Assembly (NCBI RefSeq): GCF_037126465.1
Contig: NC_088201.1
Span: 195,246,403-195,310,402 of the forward strand
Direction: 5' to 3'
Length of the DNA: 64,000 bases
From: Ornithodoros turicata
Lineage: Eukaryota > Arthropoda > Arachnida > Ixodida > Argasidae
The notes below the pieces were generated by a model. It was not told where the DNA came from. It searched no databases and saw nothing but the letters and a program-made list of their open reading frames with translations. Shown here in pieces: positions 22,708 to 35,419 of this stretch. Position 1 is the first letter of the stretch, and each line of letters starts with the position of its first letter. Made by a program: the position numbers and the translations under genes.

Positions 22708-24084
22708 AGTTATGTCGTCTCCCGGCTTTTGGAGTACTTTTGCATAAAGATGCAGGTTGTGAGAGGCACATAAACACTGCTTACATTGCTAACCTGTCTA
22801 TCACAAGACATGTGAGAGGATTGCCAAATTAAAATTCAGTAATACAAAAATGATTCTGAAATACATAATTCCAATAGAAGGGAGAGTAAACATTGGAATA
22901 ACAGGTAAAGGTAAAGCACTGAAGTGTTGGCATTCTTCTGATGTGTATGATATACTGCTCTATTTAACCCATGACATATATGTTGTCAAACATTAACTTC
23001 TTGCATTCAACATCAAGATGCTGTACCTATTCCATCTAAGCGACTCGTCTTTACACGGACACGTGGCACACCATTTTGGCACAAAGATTTGATATCTCTG
23101 CTTGTTGGACATATCAAGCAAATACTGTGCCAAAATTGTGTTACCTACATGACATACTGCTTTGCTGAGATATGTTACGGAAGAAATGCTCCAGAAGTGA
23201 TTAAAGGAAGTGCATACGAGTACATATGCTTTGCAAAGTTGTTCCAAAGTTCCAAGTGTTGAATTGGCAAAGCATTAGTCATCTCATAACAAAGTGACGA
23301 AAGAAACTAGTGAGAAATGCGAAGCCGCAAGCACTGTTGCATGGCCATGTTCACAATGGGCAATGACGCTTTTCACTTTGTGTACCGCGGACTGACTATG
23401 CTCAATGAGTGGTTTGCAGTATCTATGATTGATGTAGGCCATGGCAACTACCGATGCACTTTGCAGAGTGTGCAATGATGTCTTTTGTGAACGAGACAAA
23501 CCTCAATATATTCCCACGTAATTTTGATCCTACAATTAATTGAGTTGAGGGTAATTAAATTAATGAATAATTGAGAGATACATGCTGAATACCACGCAGA
23601 ATTGCATAAAGACTCATTATTCTGGAGTGTGACCTTCTTAAACACTGATTTTCTCACGTAAAACCATGCTTAACACTGGACTGCATAGACCCATTGTGAT
23701 TTATTTTGACAGTTTGAATTTTAAAGGATTGGAATTTGAAGGGTGGATTTCTTAGAGTGGATTTCAAAAGTTTTATTATTAAGAGTGGGTAACAGGGTAC
23801 ACCCATAACTTCTGGCTGGGGCCCACGATATTCCCCGCAGAAGGTAGTGCACGAGAAGCTAAATACTTATGACGTGCATCTATTGTAGTTACGTAGCCGC
23901 TAGATTCAATGATATCTTTCCCACCATCGGCTGGAGTATTCTGGCGAATGTCACTTGTGCATGGAATTCTGCATTTCGCTCTTGCCTACTATTCATTGAC
24001 AGTGACTGTTGTGTTCTAGTCTGCGGCAGCCGAGTAGATAGTTTACTGAAAAGGCTGTTTTCGTTTTCTCTTTTTACTTTCAAA
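22708..24084. other. Non-coding stretch
   Basis: I see no gene or clear repeat here. Confidence 0.4.
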
Positions 24085-24204
24085 TATATATAGACTACAA
24101 GTAATGAAGAGACTTGGGAAGCCGTATAAGGATTAAAAACAGTTGCTACTTTTATTCCATTATTAATTAAGGGGGAGATACTAGAAATAGATTTACTGTT
24201 ACAG
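24085..24204 (+). repeat. Direct repeat, copy 1
   Basis: About 115-120 bp starting TATATATAGACTACAAGTAA and including GAGACTTGGGAAGCCG. It recurs in the same orientation at 24315-24430 with scattered changes. Confidence 0.75.
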
Positions 24205-24314
24205 ATCGGCAGTCAGCGCTGTCTCCAACTTTTGATCCTCACGAATACGTATATTTGAAACGTCAATATATATAATGAGAAAAAAAAAGCCATTAAAGAA
24301 ACAACTAAATGACA

Positions 24315-24430
24315 TATATATATAGACTACAAGTAATGAAGAGACTTGGGAAGCCGCATAATGGTTAAAAACACTTGCCACTTTTATTACATTAATAATT
24401 AAGGGGGTACTAGAAACAGTTTTACAGCTA
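24315..24430 (+). repeat. Direct repeat, copy 2
   Basis: Second copy of 24085-24204, about 230 bp downstream. The 110 bp between them are AT-rich. The pair could be short terminal repeats of a small element or a simple segmental duplication. Confidence 0.75.
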
Positions 24431-25244
24431 ACTGTAAATCTATTCTGCGTGATTGGTGGTGCACAAGCAGAAAAAGAAAAGGGTTGGTGGACAAGGCAGC
24501 CAGAGATAAGGCTCGTATTTTTGTTCGTCTCTCTTTTTCGCTGGTGGAAAAGGAAGCGCTTTGAAGGAACGTAAGTTCTTTGGCCATTATATGGGATTAT
24601 GCGCCTTACCTTTAACAAGGGTTCAAGGCAGCCTACAACAACGCTTGCCGCGAGGGGATGGTGTGTCACCCGGGGACGCGCATCACCAGAGGAGTACATT
24701 AAAACGGAGTCTGGCCATTAATGGGTCATGCCTATTCCTGAAGCTCCACCCAACTTTTCAGCTTTCCGACCAATGAAGTCTTGAAGTATGGGGCGCTATC
24801 AATCAGCCTATCCTGACTATTTGCCCCTTTATCCAACAGGGGTAGCGCCATTTTGGGTGGCAAGTGGATTGGATGGCATTGAAACGGATACCTCTCGCAA
24901 TCTGCAAAAGTAGTGGATTGTTGGTGCAAATTTGATGAGCGCCACCTAGGGAGCATAAGGCACGTCTGGAATTGTCGTCTGCTTCCGTCTTTGTAGAAAG
25001 AAAATCGTACCTGAACTGAATTTTATCACTATGTGCATACCTGCAGTGCTTCAAGAGCAGAACGGAGGTAGGCGAAGAAACCAGAAAGAAAATGAAGAGA
25101 GTCGCGACACCGAACGACAAATCAAAGTGTCTGAAAAATATTTAGAACCTGATGACCTCAATACCAATAAAAAGTCTTTGAACACGAAGTCGTGCTACGG
25201 GCGCTCCGTGTTGTCCAATGCTTTCAGGTCCAATCTCTGGAAAC
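24431..25244. other. Non-coding stretch
   Basis: No recognisable gene. Frames such as 24699-24199 (minus) have no domain pattern. Confidence 0.35.
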
Positions 25245-25400
25245 CTCAGGCCCCGAGGTATCCGCAGGGACTCAAACTCTGACGTAACCGCAGGACCTCA
25301 AGCCCTGAGGTAACCTCAAAACCTCAAGCTCTGAGACAACCTCAAGACCTCAGATGTCTCATAGTACCTAAAGACCTGAGACTCTAAGGTCACCTCAGGA
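25245..25400. repeat. Degenerate tandem repeat of CCTCAAG.CCTGAGG units
   Basis: A run of degenerate ~30-bp units built from CCTCA, CTGAG and GTAACCTCA words. It abuts the start of the transposase-like frame at 25414. Confidence 0.55.
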
Positions 25401-25413
25401 ATTATTTTCAATA

Positions 25414-25925
25414 GAGGAGGATCCACACGAAGTGCAAAGTAGCGATCACAATGGTGGTGGCGCCTCTGCCAATGCGACAAGTGATGGGGATAACGATGGA
25501 ACGATTATAGAGTTTCAAGACATCTGTCCTGTGCCTCAGCTCGCCCAAAAACCAGCAACAAGGAGGTCTGAATATTGCACAGTTCTCACTTCGTCACCTC
25601 ACAGAGCGAAACTACCTCTCTCAAAGGAAGCGTGCAGGAGCAAGATCGCAGGTCACGCAAAAAGAGAAATGAAGCGCAAGACAACCACACAGAAGACTAA
25701 AGCAGTAAAACCTTCAAGAAAGGCAGGAAATTCAAGAGAGTTTCGCAGCAAGGCTAAGCGCAAACTACAGGACTGGGACTGCCTAGTCTGCAGTGGAGCA
25801 TGGAGCAAAACAACAACGGGTTCCGTACGGAGACAATGTTCTTCATGCGAAGAGTGGGCTCACGAAGATTCTATATTCACGCCCATGGATCACGATTCGT
25901 GTGTGTTTACTGTACAACAAGGTAA
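25414..25925 (+). pseudogene. C-terminal fragment of pogo/Tigger-type transposase (PHD-like zinc finger)
   Basis: The plus frame carries CTVLTSSPHRAKL, then a Lys/Arg-rich stretch, then CLVCSGAW...RRQCSSCEEWAHE. This order, a TSSP motif, a basic linker and then a C4HC-type finger, is typical of the C-terminus of pogo/Tigger DDE transposases and their domesticated relatives (family knowledge). The final F.C..C pair is in another register (FVCVYC followed by a stop at 25923-25925), so a single-base frameshift breaks the finger. The DDE core and the N-terminal HTH are absent, and no ATG starts the frame. The best reading is a dead fragment. A terminal exon of a domesticated gene is less likely. 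Confidence 0.65.
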
Positions 25926-27051
25926 CGTCCTATTATTCGAGGGGCGTCTCGTTTTGCCCCGTGCACTGTCGTGTTTTCCTCCGACCCTCGATTCAAAACG
26001 CGACAATGTGCATTTTCAAATATTATGTTTTTTCCTGTTCCAGTATGACATGATTTTTTATATTGGTAAACTGTGATGGCCAGGTGGTGACACATCTTCC
26101 TGGTACATTTGTTTATCCATACTTAAAGGAAATGAAGTGAAATAACGAATTGCAAATTTGTGGCGCGTTTTGCCCCGCTCTCCCCTATTTATCCTACAGA
26201 AACAGTGCACAGCATTGTGGGTAATATGGGCTGAGAATCTATATAAGTTCTATGTAGCCATTCTTTATGGTCAACATATTCCCTTTCAATATTTGGTGAC
26301 CAGCATGTATGGGAAACTGGTAGAGACCACAATTGTTTCTGGACGTAAAGCCCCGAATTATTAATAAACGGGTAAAGAAAGCTAGATACAGATTTTATAG
26401 ATCGCGATTAGACAATGTGTCCCTTTTAAGAAACGTTCTAGAGCATAGTGAAATTGTTTTCAGTACTGTCCCTTACAGAAAAGAAACAGAAAACGTATAG
26501 ATGCCGTAGAAGCAGTGCCCAGGAATGCAAGCAAAGTGGGCTGAATTTCTACACAAATTCTGTGTAGTCCCTCTTTACTTTGAACCATAGAAATCATGAG
26601 GACAGAGGCTAGAAGAATAGGTGGGATCGGGAGACGATGTCGCCGCGCGCGGGTTTCAGCGTCCCCTGCAAGGCTATTTCTTGTCGAACTGTAGCAATTT
26701 CTTGCTAAGGCTTTAAACCACCGGGGCTACAAGAGGTTACTGCTTGACAGTGCTATGTTGGTTTTTGTTTGACTGAAAAAAAAAGATCAAAGTTGACTGA
26801 AAGCGCAAAATTGCACGAATTTCGCTGCAGCTTTCCGGACGATGTGCACAACAGATAAGATTAAGCTTTACGCCATTTAAATTTTCATTCATGGGGCCGT
26901 CCAATGATATGTAATTTGTTGCTCTAGTCTAAAGGAACGTAAGCGATCCTTCCTTAAGTAGGAGCATATCTCCGAAAAATGACGAATTTCGTAAGCTTTT
27001 ATCTAAAAAAAAAAACACGAGAAACTGCCTTGAAAAAATTATATCTCATAG
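25926..27051. other. Non-coding stretch up to the palindrome edge
   Basis: A weak direct repeat links 26197-26270 and 26503-26580 (both contain GTGGGCTGA-type words and CTATGTAG/CTGTGTAG). Nothing coding is supported. The palindrome starts abruptly at 27052. This flank does not match the right flank beyond 57327. Confidence 0.45.
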
Positions 27052-27836
27052 GTCCTTTAGGCTCTTGTAGGCTGTATGTGTTGTGTTTGTCCGTAGATGG
27101 AGCCTGCCACAGCTCATTTGTCTATCGCTTACAGTTGAGGCTTGTGTCATGTTTGTCTCTTTGTGTGTCATGCCCGTGATTTGCGAACACGTCTTCCTAA
27201 AGTGTGCTTAGCCTAATAGCACGTGGTGCGTAAGTGACGCAACGCTACACTTGTACACGTGTATAGGCGAGAGAAGGCATGAAACTCGAAAGGAAGGAGA
27301 ACTGAAGAGAATGGGTCACTTGCTTTAGATTGGTGATATCGGGTACTGCGTGACCAGCTTGATGAGCATTATTCATACTGCTTCATTGCTTTCAAATGCC
27401 ATTCTCCTTTTCAGACGAGTATCGTTCGTACAATGGCGTAGTTGTAGAGGGGGTGTTCGATTCTCTGATCGGTCAATATGTACCTCCTCTGGGCTCTTTT
27501 TCTTTTTTTCCCGGTCTCAAAAAAATAAAAATAAAATAAAAATAAAAAATGAAAAACAAAGAAAACGCTACAGAGTTTTGCAGAAGGACGGCAGCACAAA
27601 TGTAGGGTTGTCAATCGAGATATCCTGGATCCCAAAATCCCGGGATCCCGGCAATTTTTGACGTCCCGAAGCCCCCTGATTTCTTCCGGGAAATCCCGGG
27701 ATTTCGTGAGTAAATATTACAAGCAAATCAGACCCGTGTAAGCCATCACGTACAGACTCACTTCTTTATAAGGAAATTACATTTTTCTTTTATGACTGGA
27801 GGTGGCAGAGGACCGGTACCTACACGTGCGTACAGG

Positions 27837-27989
27837 TGTTTGCTGACTGTTGTTTCTTATAGCACAGAAGCTGAACGGCCCTTCAGTTCGGCAGCCCGTA
27901 TTTGCACAATAGTTCGCTCCGAAATTGGGGACGCCACCCTCATCGTTCTGTGCTTTCTCACGTCGTGTTTCAATCATTGTACAACGTGA
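27837..27989 (+). pseudogene. hAT transposase C-terminal dimerisation domain (left arm)
   Basis: The frame reads STEAERPFSSAARICTIVRS and then EIGDATLIVLCFLTSCFN, the hAT C-terminal dimerisation signature (S..ERxFS.AG......R..L......LLFL). The rest of the transposase is missing. A nearby block with ATCCCGGGATCCCGG words (about 27625-27705) may be a terminal region of the same or another hAT. Non-functional alone. Confidence 0.8.
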
Positions 27990-28042
27990 TAAGGAAGCTG
28001 CGGCGGTGTTCAAGGCCTTCCACCTACCCGTCCACTCCTATT

Positions 28043-28072
28043 GCACTCGACTTTCAGTACATCGTCCTGCCT
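28043..28072 (+). repeat. MITE-type terminal sequence downstream of hAT end (left arm)
   Basis: Thirty bases beginning GCACTCGACTTTCAGTACAT match the right TIR of the MITE at 30344-30488 with two changes. The ~20 bases before it also match that MITE. It lies 54 bp past the hAT stop codon. Mirror copy at 56307-56336. Confidence 0.65.
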
Positions 28073-28306
28073 GGGGCTTCAATTGTAGCGGGACTCGCCT
28101 TCTTTTGACGTGAAGCAGTAAAACTGAGATAACTAAAAAAGGAGCGGCATTATTATCGAAAAAAAAAAACAAAAAAAAACATTTTGCCGTCACTATTTTA
28201 CCGGTGTGGTTACACTGCGATATCTCGAGCGTTTTCCTTCGGGTAAACGTTGAATTAACGAAACACAGGTTGAACAACTTCGCAGAATACACCGATATAC
28301 TCACGG

Positions 28307-28915
28307 TAGGGTCCTGCACGGCCCGCGGGACCTGCGGGCACCCGCGCGTAGCCCGCACGCTGCTGCGGGTGAAGGTTTTTGGTGTAGCGGATAGCGGCGG
28401 GTCGGGGCGATGAGTCATTGTTGAGTGCGGAGCAGGGCAGCGGGTCGGGTACCTTCGATGCATTTTTCCAAAACACTATTAGAAAGTACATTGAGTCCCT
28501 CAATCCCTTAGGCGTCTGCGCTGCAGTCGCTTGAAATATAAAGTAAAACGTCGCTGACAAGGGCGGATCAAACGCTCACACCGTTAGTGTACAACAGCTC
28601 CTGTGTGTCACTTTTGTCGATGTCGTGTTCCCTATCACCATGCCTGAAGCCAGAAACCAATACACATTTGCACCTTTTCCCCCTACAGTAGCCATCACAC
28701 AGACACATCTAATCATCACCAGGGAGTACTTTCAGTTTACTCATCAACGTTCATCGGGTAGCGGGCCTGGTGTGGGTGAGCTTTTGGAAAAAAAATATGC
28801 GAGCTGCGTGCGAACCCGGGTCTCAGTTTCTAACGGGACGTGGTTTGCGTGTGGGCTGCAGATTTCAACCTGCGGGTAGGGTCGGATGCGGGTCAGATGA
28901 TGCTCACCCGCGGAG
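28307..28915. mobile_element. GC-rich hAT-like element ends (left arm)
   Basis: The left side starts TAGGGTCCTGCACGGCCCGC and is full of CCCGCGGG words. The right side (about 28755-28915) carries inverse-type words CGGGTAGCGGGCCTG and GGGTAGGGTCGGATGCGGGT. This is the style of some hAT terminal regions, but I cannot show a TSD. Boundaries are approximate. Confidence 0.35.
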
Positions 28916-30343
28916 GACTATACTTCGAAGCGTCATCTGAACTCGTCACAATCCCGAAATCCTGTCCCGGAAATGAATCTCATCATGAGCGAGATCGGCT
29001 GCGTTGTACTGCTACATCGCTCTCGACTGTGTCCTTCCACAATACCCGAATAATTTTGAGCTATGAAGGAATCAACCAAGACCAAGTTGTTTATGAACGA
29101 CATCCAGCATGTTGGTCTCTTTGCCCTACACATTGACAGCTGAACAGCGCAGCCACAAAACATGTCGCCATTCATAATCGCATTGTACTTTATCTAATAT
29201 GTTCGCCGTGCCATTTCACTGCTGATATTGTGCAAACGTACACACTGGAAGACACTGGAAGCACACAATTACTTCACCTCAGGCGAGCTGGTTCGTATGT
29301 CAGCGTCATTTATTTGCACACAGGTATCGTGAGGGAACGTCACAAATGCGATGTCAAGAAATTCTCCCGTTTGAGTGATCAGAACTTTTCCAGCACACAA
29401 AAAACGTCTCCCACTCAAACGATTTCTTCGTTTTGAGTTCAGGACGATGTCGCGTCTGGTGTGGCCAAGTGAGAATTGGCTCTTATGTTATGATAGTACT
29501 TTGTGGAAGGTGAAACACAACGTCACCTCGAGTGTTTGCAACAATCGCCCAGGGTGCACTATTTTACGCGCAAAACATGCCGCTAAAATAAGCAGGCTGT
29601 TGCAAAGAATTATATGCATGCCTTCGAGCATTTGCTTGAAGGAAGGATTTCTGCAGGAAGGATGCTTTCTGCACAGGTACGTCGCCACAATCAGCTTGAA
29701 GTCAAGAAAACATTGACGCAACAGGATTATATGCGCCAGATCATAGTTGTATTCGATGCATTTGCGCACTTAATTAAGTTGAACATAGAGGCATATGACT
29801 TACTTAGATGACATTTACATTTTGTTCGTGAATGACGCTGCCATCCAGAGCAGGGGAATGCACAATTGCACAATTTATGCATGTTGTCGCAGATACAAAT
29901 GTACACATGATGCCTTGCGTTCGGTTCTCCTAAACCGAGTTATATAACACCGCTGGACAAAATATAGATGCTCACAGCATTAAGGAACCCATCAAATTTC
30001 GTACTAGAGGGAACCAAGCCTCTCGGTGGTGCTGCGCAGAAATATTAAAAAGTGAACAAAAACTAAAAATAAGCATACATTACATACATGTAAAACACAC
30101 GACGGTCACAGATAAGGTAAAGATTAAAGGGAATCTTTGGCAGACAGACCACGTGACAATAACAGTACACTACAGCTATAATAACTTTTGAACATCTTTT
30201 TACCGCCTAATTACAATGTGTAAAAGAGTTTAAGAAATGACACTATTTTGAAGAGAGCGTTCGATTTCCCAGAACGCGAACCTCGGGGCAACGCTGCATC
30301 TGCAGCGTTGTATTTTTTGTTTTTAGAGCCGCAGTCACCACAC
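28916..30343. other. Non-coding part of left arm
   Basis: Short frames only, none recognised. The mirror stretch is 54036-55463. Confidence 0.4.
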
Positions 30344-30488
30344 AGGCAGCACAATGTACTGAAAGTCGAGTGCAAAGGAGTGGACGGTATGTGTCTTATT
30401 AATATCCTGTAGTTTCCCGTGTTTGTTCAAGTCCTTCCATTTTCCCGTTCGCCCCCATGCACTCGACTTTCAGTACATTGTGCTGCCT
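30344..30488. mobile_element. 145-bp MITE with perfect 30-bp TIRs (left arm)
   Basis: AGGCAGCACAATGTACTGAA starts the left TIR (30344-30373). Its exact reverse complement closes the element at 30459-30488. The right half resembles the sequence downstream of the hAT C-terminus at 28020-28072, so the MITE may be a deletion derivative of that hAT. No TSD is obvious. Confidence 0.75.
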
Positions 30489-33400
30489 AGGAGGAATGTT
30501 CTTCAGCCTCTTTGGCAGTGAAACCACACCGTTACTTTGTAGATGTTTTTCTGAAACCTATCTTGCACTCCTGTCTGTCAGAGGAGAATACGCGCTGAAC
30601 GCTAAAAAATTCCCCTCCCTGCCGAGTTTCATTCCTCCTCCCATTTACACGTGCTTAAACACACAGACGGCTTGCTACATGCGGAAGTGTCGTTAGGCTA
30701 AGCATTCTCTAAGTGTGGCGTCTCACATTTTAGTGGCACTTTCGTGCCCTCGGGTACAAAATTTTCTCACTCTATAACCAAGACAATCACTTTAGAGTCG
30801 ATGGTCCCACTGATTGTGAAACCGCAGTGAAACTTTACCTAACGGGGACAGCTTTCGATGTAAAAACTGTGAAATCACAATGGAGCGCCTTCTACTTCTA
30901 AAATCTACTTCTGTCATACTGAGTACAATGTGTAAGGTTTCAAATGCCGGGGAACAAAAGCTTGTATAGATATACGGCTAATTCTTTCTCGGCATAATTT
31001 CTTGTATGTAGGGTGTTTCACGAGAATCCCCCGGCTGAATACATCGTGAACAGGCAGGCCATCGAAGAAATTTCTTTTTGGTGGAGATCCTTGGGACATC
31101 GGCCATGAACTGAGTAGTGAGCGGCTCCTTTGCATACGCTCACTAAATAAGTAAACATGCTAACGTTTAACATTTACTTAGCAGGATTACGGAAGATCTG
31201 TTTTACGCATCGAGACGTTCAGCGCAAAATATTCCGAGAAGAAAAGACGCATCGACACTTAGTAATTTTTTCGAGTAATTAATTGGTTTCGGTTTACATA
31301 TTTCTTGCGCATAGCAGCGCACCAATGCGCTGTTTGGATCAGCGATCCGGCCGTCGATTTCGTGCTCATCCGCCTGGTTGACACACGGGGGGACAGAAAA
31401 TAAGGAACAGCCGAAAGGGACTCTTTGGTATTCGTTCTCAAAGCGACTGGTAAACAGCGCTGGCGGTTCTATCGTTCCGTTGGTGAGATAACGTGCTCTT
31501 ATCATGGATGATGACGAATACCCAGCGAGGGCTGCGAACTAGTAGGGTACACGCATCATCTTCACCAGCTCGCTTGCTTCCTAGCCATTTTTTCATAGTA
31601 GGGTACACTCTTAAAAATTAGCTGCACCACATACCACGCTCCTAGCCAACCATCATCCCGAATGACAACGTTCTCTCCCTTGATTTGAGGAAAATGGGAG
31701 GGTTACGGTTTCTTTGGACTGTCAATTATTCCGAACATAAGGGGAAAAAAGGTCATTGACAGAATGGCGTAAATGCAGGCTAAATTTGAGACTTCGTGTT
31801 TGTGTTTGTTTACGTGTCTTGCCCATCGCTCAGGCTTGCCTATCAGGGAAAAAAAAGGTCCTGCCTCCCGTTTTCAATAAATCGAGCGAGAACGTCTAAG
31901 GAGCGTGCAATGCCAGACAGTTGCACCTTGCACGACTGTGCAAGTGCTGATGGCATATTTTGGCAAGTGTTGATGTGTTGTACATTTAGCTACTTATTTT
32001 ATTTGTTTACTTTCGTGTGCGTGCGCGCCTGTGTGTATGCGTGTGTGTGTGTGCGCGCGCGTCTTTTTCTATCCGTGACCCTTCCTTTTCCTCCCTGATG
32101 CTGATGCACATTTCAGGGATATGATCTAGAACAGGTTGTTCAAGACAAGTGAAAATTGCCTATGATGCGGGGAGGTATGTACAATGCAATCATCTGATAC
32201 TATTTATAAATCCGTGTTTCGTACTGCTTTGACATGGGTTGGGCCAATAGTAGCTGATAGCCACAATGAAACGCAAGGAGCCAAGGACAGAATTTTGACG
32301 CCCTGTGGAAACTTGGCAATACATTCTAGGAATGTGGACGGTCCCCAAATTTCCACAGCACGGAAATCAAACCTGCGTTTAACCAAGAAGTATATAAAGA
32401 TATAAAAAACTTTTGTCATGAAAGAGCTCGCTACAGAGTGCGTGAAAGAAAAAAAGGTTCGGAGCCCCAAGCTGATCATGAGAAATTAACGGTTTTATTT
32501 CGCGGGCCCCGCGCAGCTGAAGTATAACCGATACGGCACGAAGGTGTCGACGTCTGTGGAACAACAGGAGTACCCTGGCAGACCACAGGTCACTGAGAAC
32601 GGCCGAGCCAACGCCGCTCAGATAAGGAAAGCCTACGGATTGCCCCTTCTCCCTGCCTCGCTATGTGGACATATGAAGCCAGAATTCGTCTGCTATTACG
32701 ATTCGCAGTTCTGCGAGTTCAAGAACTCGCAAATGATTGCACATCACCTGGAACCTGCAGACCTAAATATTAAGACAAAAAGCGCAAGTTCAATCAGTTT
32801 TGAGAAAGACTGAGACCGTTTGCCGCTTTATTTCCAAGTTTAACCATTTTGTACCCGGGGACTTTCAATGACAACTCGCAGACGACGGTGGTTCTTCTCC
32901 ATGGCCACAACCGCTGAAACCACGTGCGTGACTGACTGCGGCCGTTGAAAACACGATCCTGACTGCCTGATCCCTAATTCTTACGTCACGTGAACGAGCG
33001 CACTGGCTTTCTGCATCTAGGTGGTGTTGCCCGAGGGAGCGGACGAGGTGAGAGTGACGGCCCACGTCACGGACTCGCTGGGAGGCTTAGAGACTGCCTG
33101 GCGCCGATAAGTACGTTCGCCTAGAGTTTGGCAGCGCTACACTCGCGCTGTCTCTCTCTCGTGATGGTACGGGAAGTAAAAGTTTCAGAGTGCACTCGTC
33201 AGACGAAGAATACTATTACATGCGCTGTGCACGATATTCCACTTGTTTCTGTGCAATATCTGAGAATGTACAGCCCGGGGAACGGTAAAAATAAAAACCT
33301 AAATCACGTCACTGTTATAAAATGCACGAACTGCACAAAGGGCACCGGAGCGCACCTGTATTATATCTGTTTTTATTCTCTTTTTTTTTTTACATTCAAA

Positions 33401-34388
33401 CTGAAGCTGATAGATGTGTGATTCTGTAAGCTTGTAAACTTGAGCTGGTCTGCCTTTGTATCTTCTTCGTGCCGCACGCTCAGGTTTTTTTCATCATAAA
33501 TTTCGTCATGCCACCAGCTCGCCTGTGTCTACGCCATTCTGTCATACACGTAGAGCTATGTCTCGGTTGCGTAGCACTATGTGAAAATCATCCGTAATGT
33601 GAATATGCATTTATTTTTTAATTATTAATTACATATTCTACAGATATAGGTGGAACAAATTCCTAAATAGCAAGTGTTTGGCAAGCATAGAAGTATAAGA
33701 TGTCGCGAGTGCATGTAATTCCCAAAATCATCATACTCACGGGGGATCTAGTGGGAGTCATTACAATTGGTACTTGGATTATGAAAGTTGTGTTGTACTT
33801 GAGATATGTCTCTCATTAAGTTAGTTATCATCCGCACTGTGTCAAAAGAGTCTCAACGTTAATAATCTCAGCCGCAGGGGCATCTGAATTCTTGTTCTGA
33901 TGACTGTTGTGATCTGACTCCCATATTCCTCTCTTCCCAAACAGTCACGGATATGTGACAAGCGGTAGCTTTGGTTGGAGTAAGCAAAAAGGAAAAAGAA
34001 ACAATGTGACGCCCATAAGAAGAGCCAACAACTGGCTGCTGACAAACATTCGAAGCGCTCGCTCCATTCATTTCAGGTTTCGCTCAGAGCTAGTACATCT
34101 ACGGCACCTGGGAGGCACATTTTACCCGTATTTCGAGACTGTCTGATAATATTCTGCCTTGCGCCGAAAACGCGCGCTGTTGACGGTTTCCCTTCTTCCG
34201 ATTTGATGGGGAAACAGTCCTAGGTCACTTACGCCTTATTCAAAGACGCAACACAACTTGGTCATTCTGACACAGCACACACAATGGGCGTGATGAGAGA
34301 ACACGCTACTTTGGAAAACTTAGCACAGTCGCCACAAGTGGCGCTGACTGCCGTAAACAGGAGCGCCTTCTTGCCCTACCGAACAGCC
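30489..34388. other. Non-coding part of left arm
   Basis: Contains a GT/GC alternating tract (about 32012-32061), and the word TAGTAGGGTACAC twice near 31540 and 31600. Near 31010 the GGGTGTTTCACGAGAATCCC word looks like a transposon end but has no partner that I can find. No coding frame is recognisable. The mirror stretch is 49991-53890. Confidence 0.4.
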
Positions 34389-35160
34389 CTATGAGCGGAC
34401 GGGGGCGATGATGCGTGAAGGTGGGTGGCCTTGGAAGGCGGGCTTAAGACGGTCAATGGAGGCCGACTAGGTTGTACCAAGAACGTCGATAATGAAGGTC
34501 TTGGGGCTACGTCGGATCACTTTATAGGGTCCTGAATGGGGAGCCTCTAGAGAGCGGCGAATGCGACACTTTCGCAGAAAAATGTGTGCCGATGAGTGCA
34601 GGCTGGGCTGTACGAATGAGGACTGTGAAGTTGAGGCGCGGGTCGGCGTGAAGCGGTGGCGGCAAAAGCTCGGCGAACGCGGGTGAGAAAAGAAGAAGCA
34701 TTCTTGGAAGAGACGGCAGGCGTGAAGTCGAGGAGGAGAGCCGTATACCAACTGAGCCGAAGAGCAGGCGAGGTTGGGCTTCACGGCGGAACGTATGCCG
34801 AGGAGGACGACGGGCAGCATATCGGCACATCGGGTGCGCTTGTCCTGAGCCATGATGACCTGCTTCAAGTGCCGATGAAAGCGCTCGACCAAGACATTGC
34901 TGCAAGCCGAAGTTCAGATACCTGTGCTACCCACAAAGAGAGTTAAGGCATGGAAGAATCGACTTTTGAATTTTTGGCCCTTGTCCTTCACAACCTCTTG
35001 AGGGACGCCAGAGCGGGAAATCCATATGCAGAGGAATGTGCGCGCGACGGTATCTGCGTACGTCAGTAGGTAGCGTGCCCACGATGTTCAGGTGTACCCT
35101 TGAGAAACGGTCCGTGCAAGATAGAAGAGTGCCAAGAGGCGTGACAGTGTGGCGATGACA
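34389..35160 (-). pseudogene. pol (remnant): Ty3-type integrase/pol 3' remnant (left arm)
   Basis: Mirror of 49219-49990. It differs from the right copy by at least two substitutions (34367 just outside, 34649 inside, a His/Pro change). See the right-arm entry for the motifs. Confidence 0.75.
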
Positions 35161-35174
35161 TGGAAGTAGTAGTG

Positions 35175-35350
35175 TATCAGCTCAAGTATCCGGAAACTCA
35201 CATCTTCGTCTGGACGCCATTAATTAGCAATTAGAGCTAATTGGGACCCCCCACATTACTCAGGACCCACCAGGGAGTCATTTCACTAATTGGGGATCAT
35301 CTAAGACACGTCCAGACCACTGTGTGAGTTTCCGGCTACTTGAGCTGATA
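35175..35350. mobile_element. 176-bp TA-flanked MITE (left arm)
   Basis: The ends are inverted: TATCAGCTCAAGTATCCGGA at the left and its near-perfect reverse complement at 35325-35350, with TA at both edges. The core contains AATTAGC/GCTAATT words that pair further. TA targets fit a Tc1/mariner-type MITE. It directly abuts the integrase remnant. Confidence 0.75.
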
Positions 35351-35419
35351 AAAAATAAAAAAATAGGTAGAAAATAAAATAAAAAGATAGAAATAGAGTG
35401 GAGAGAAGGACTTTAGTTG

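Noticed and set aside
31010..31150. Transposon end (GGGTGTTTCACGAG word)
   Set aside because: No partner inverted repeat or TSD found within the arm.
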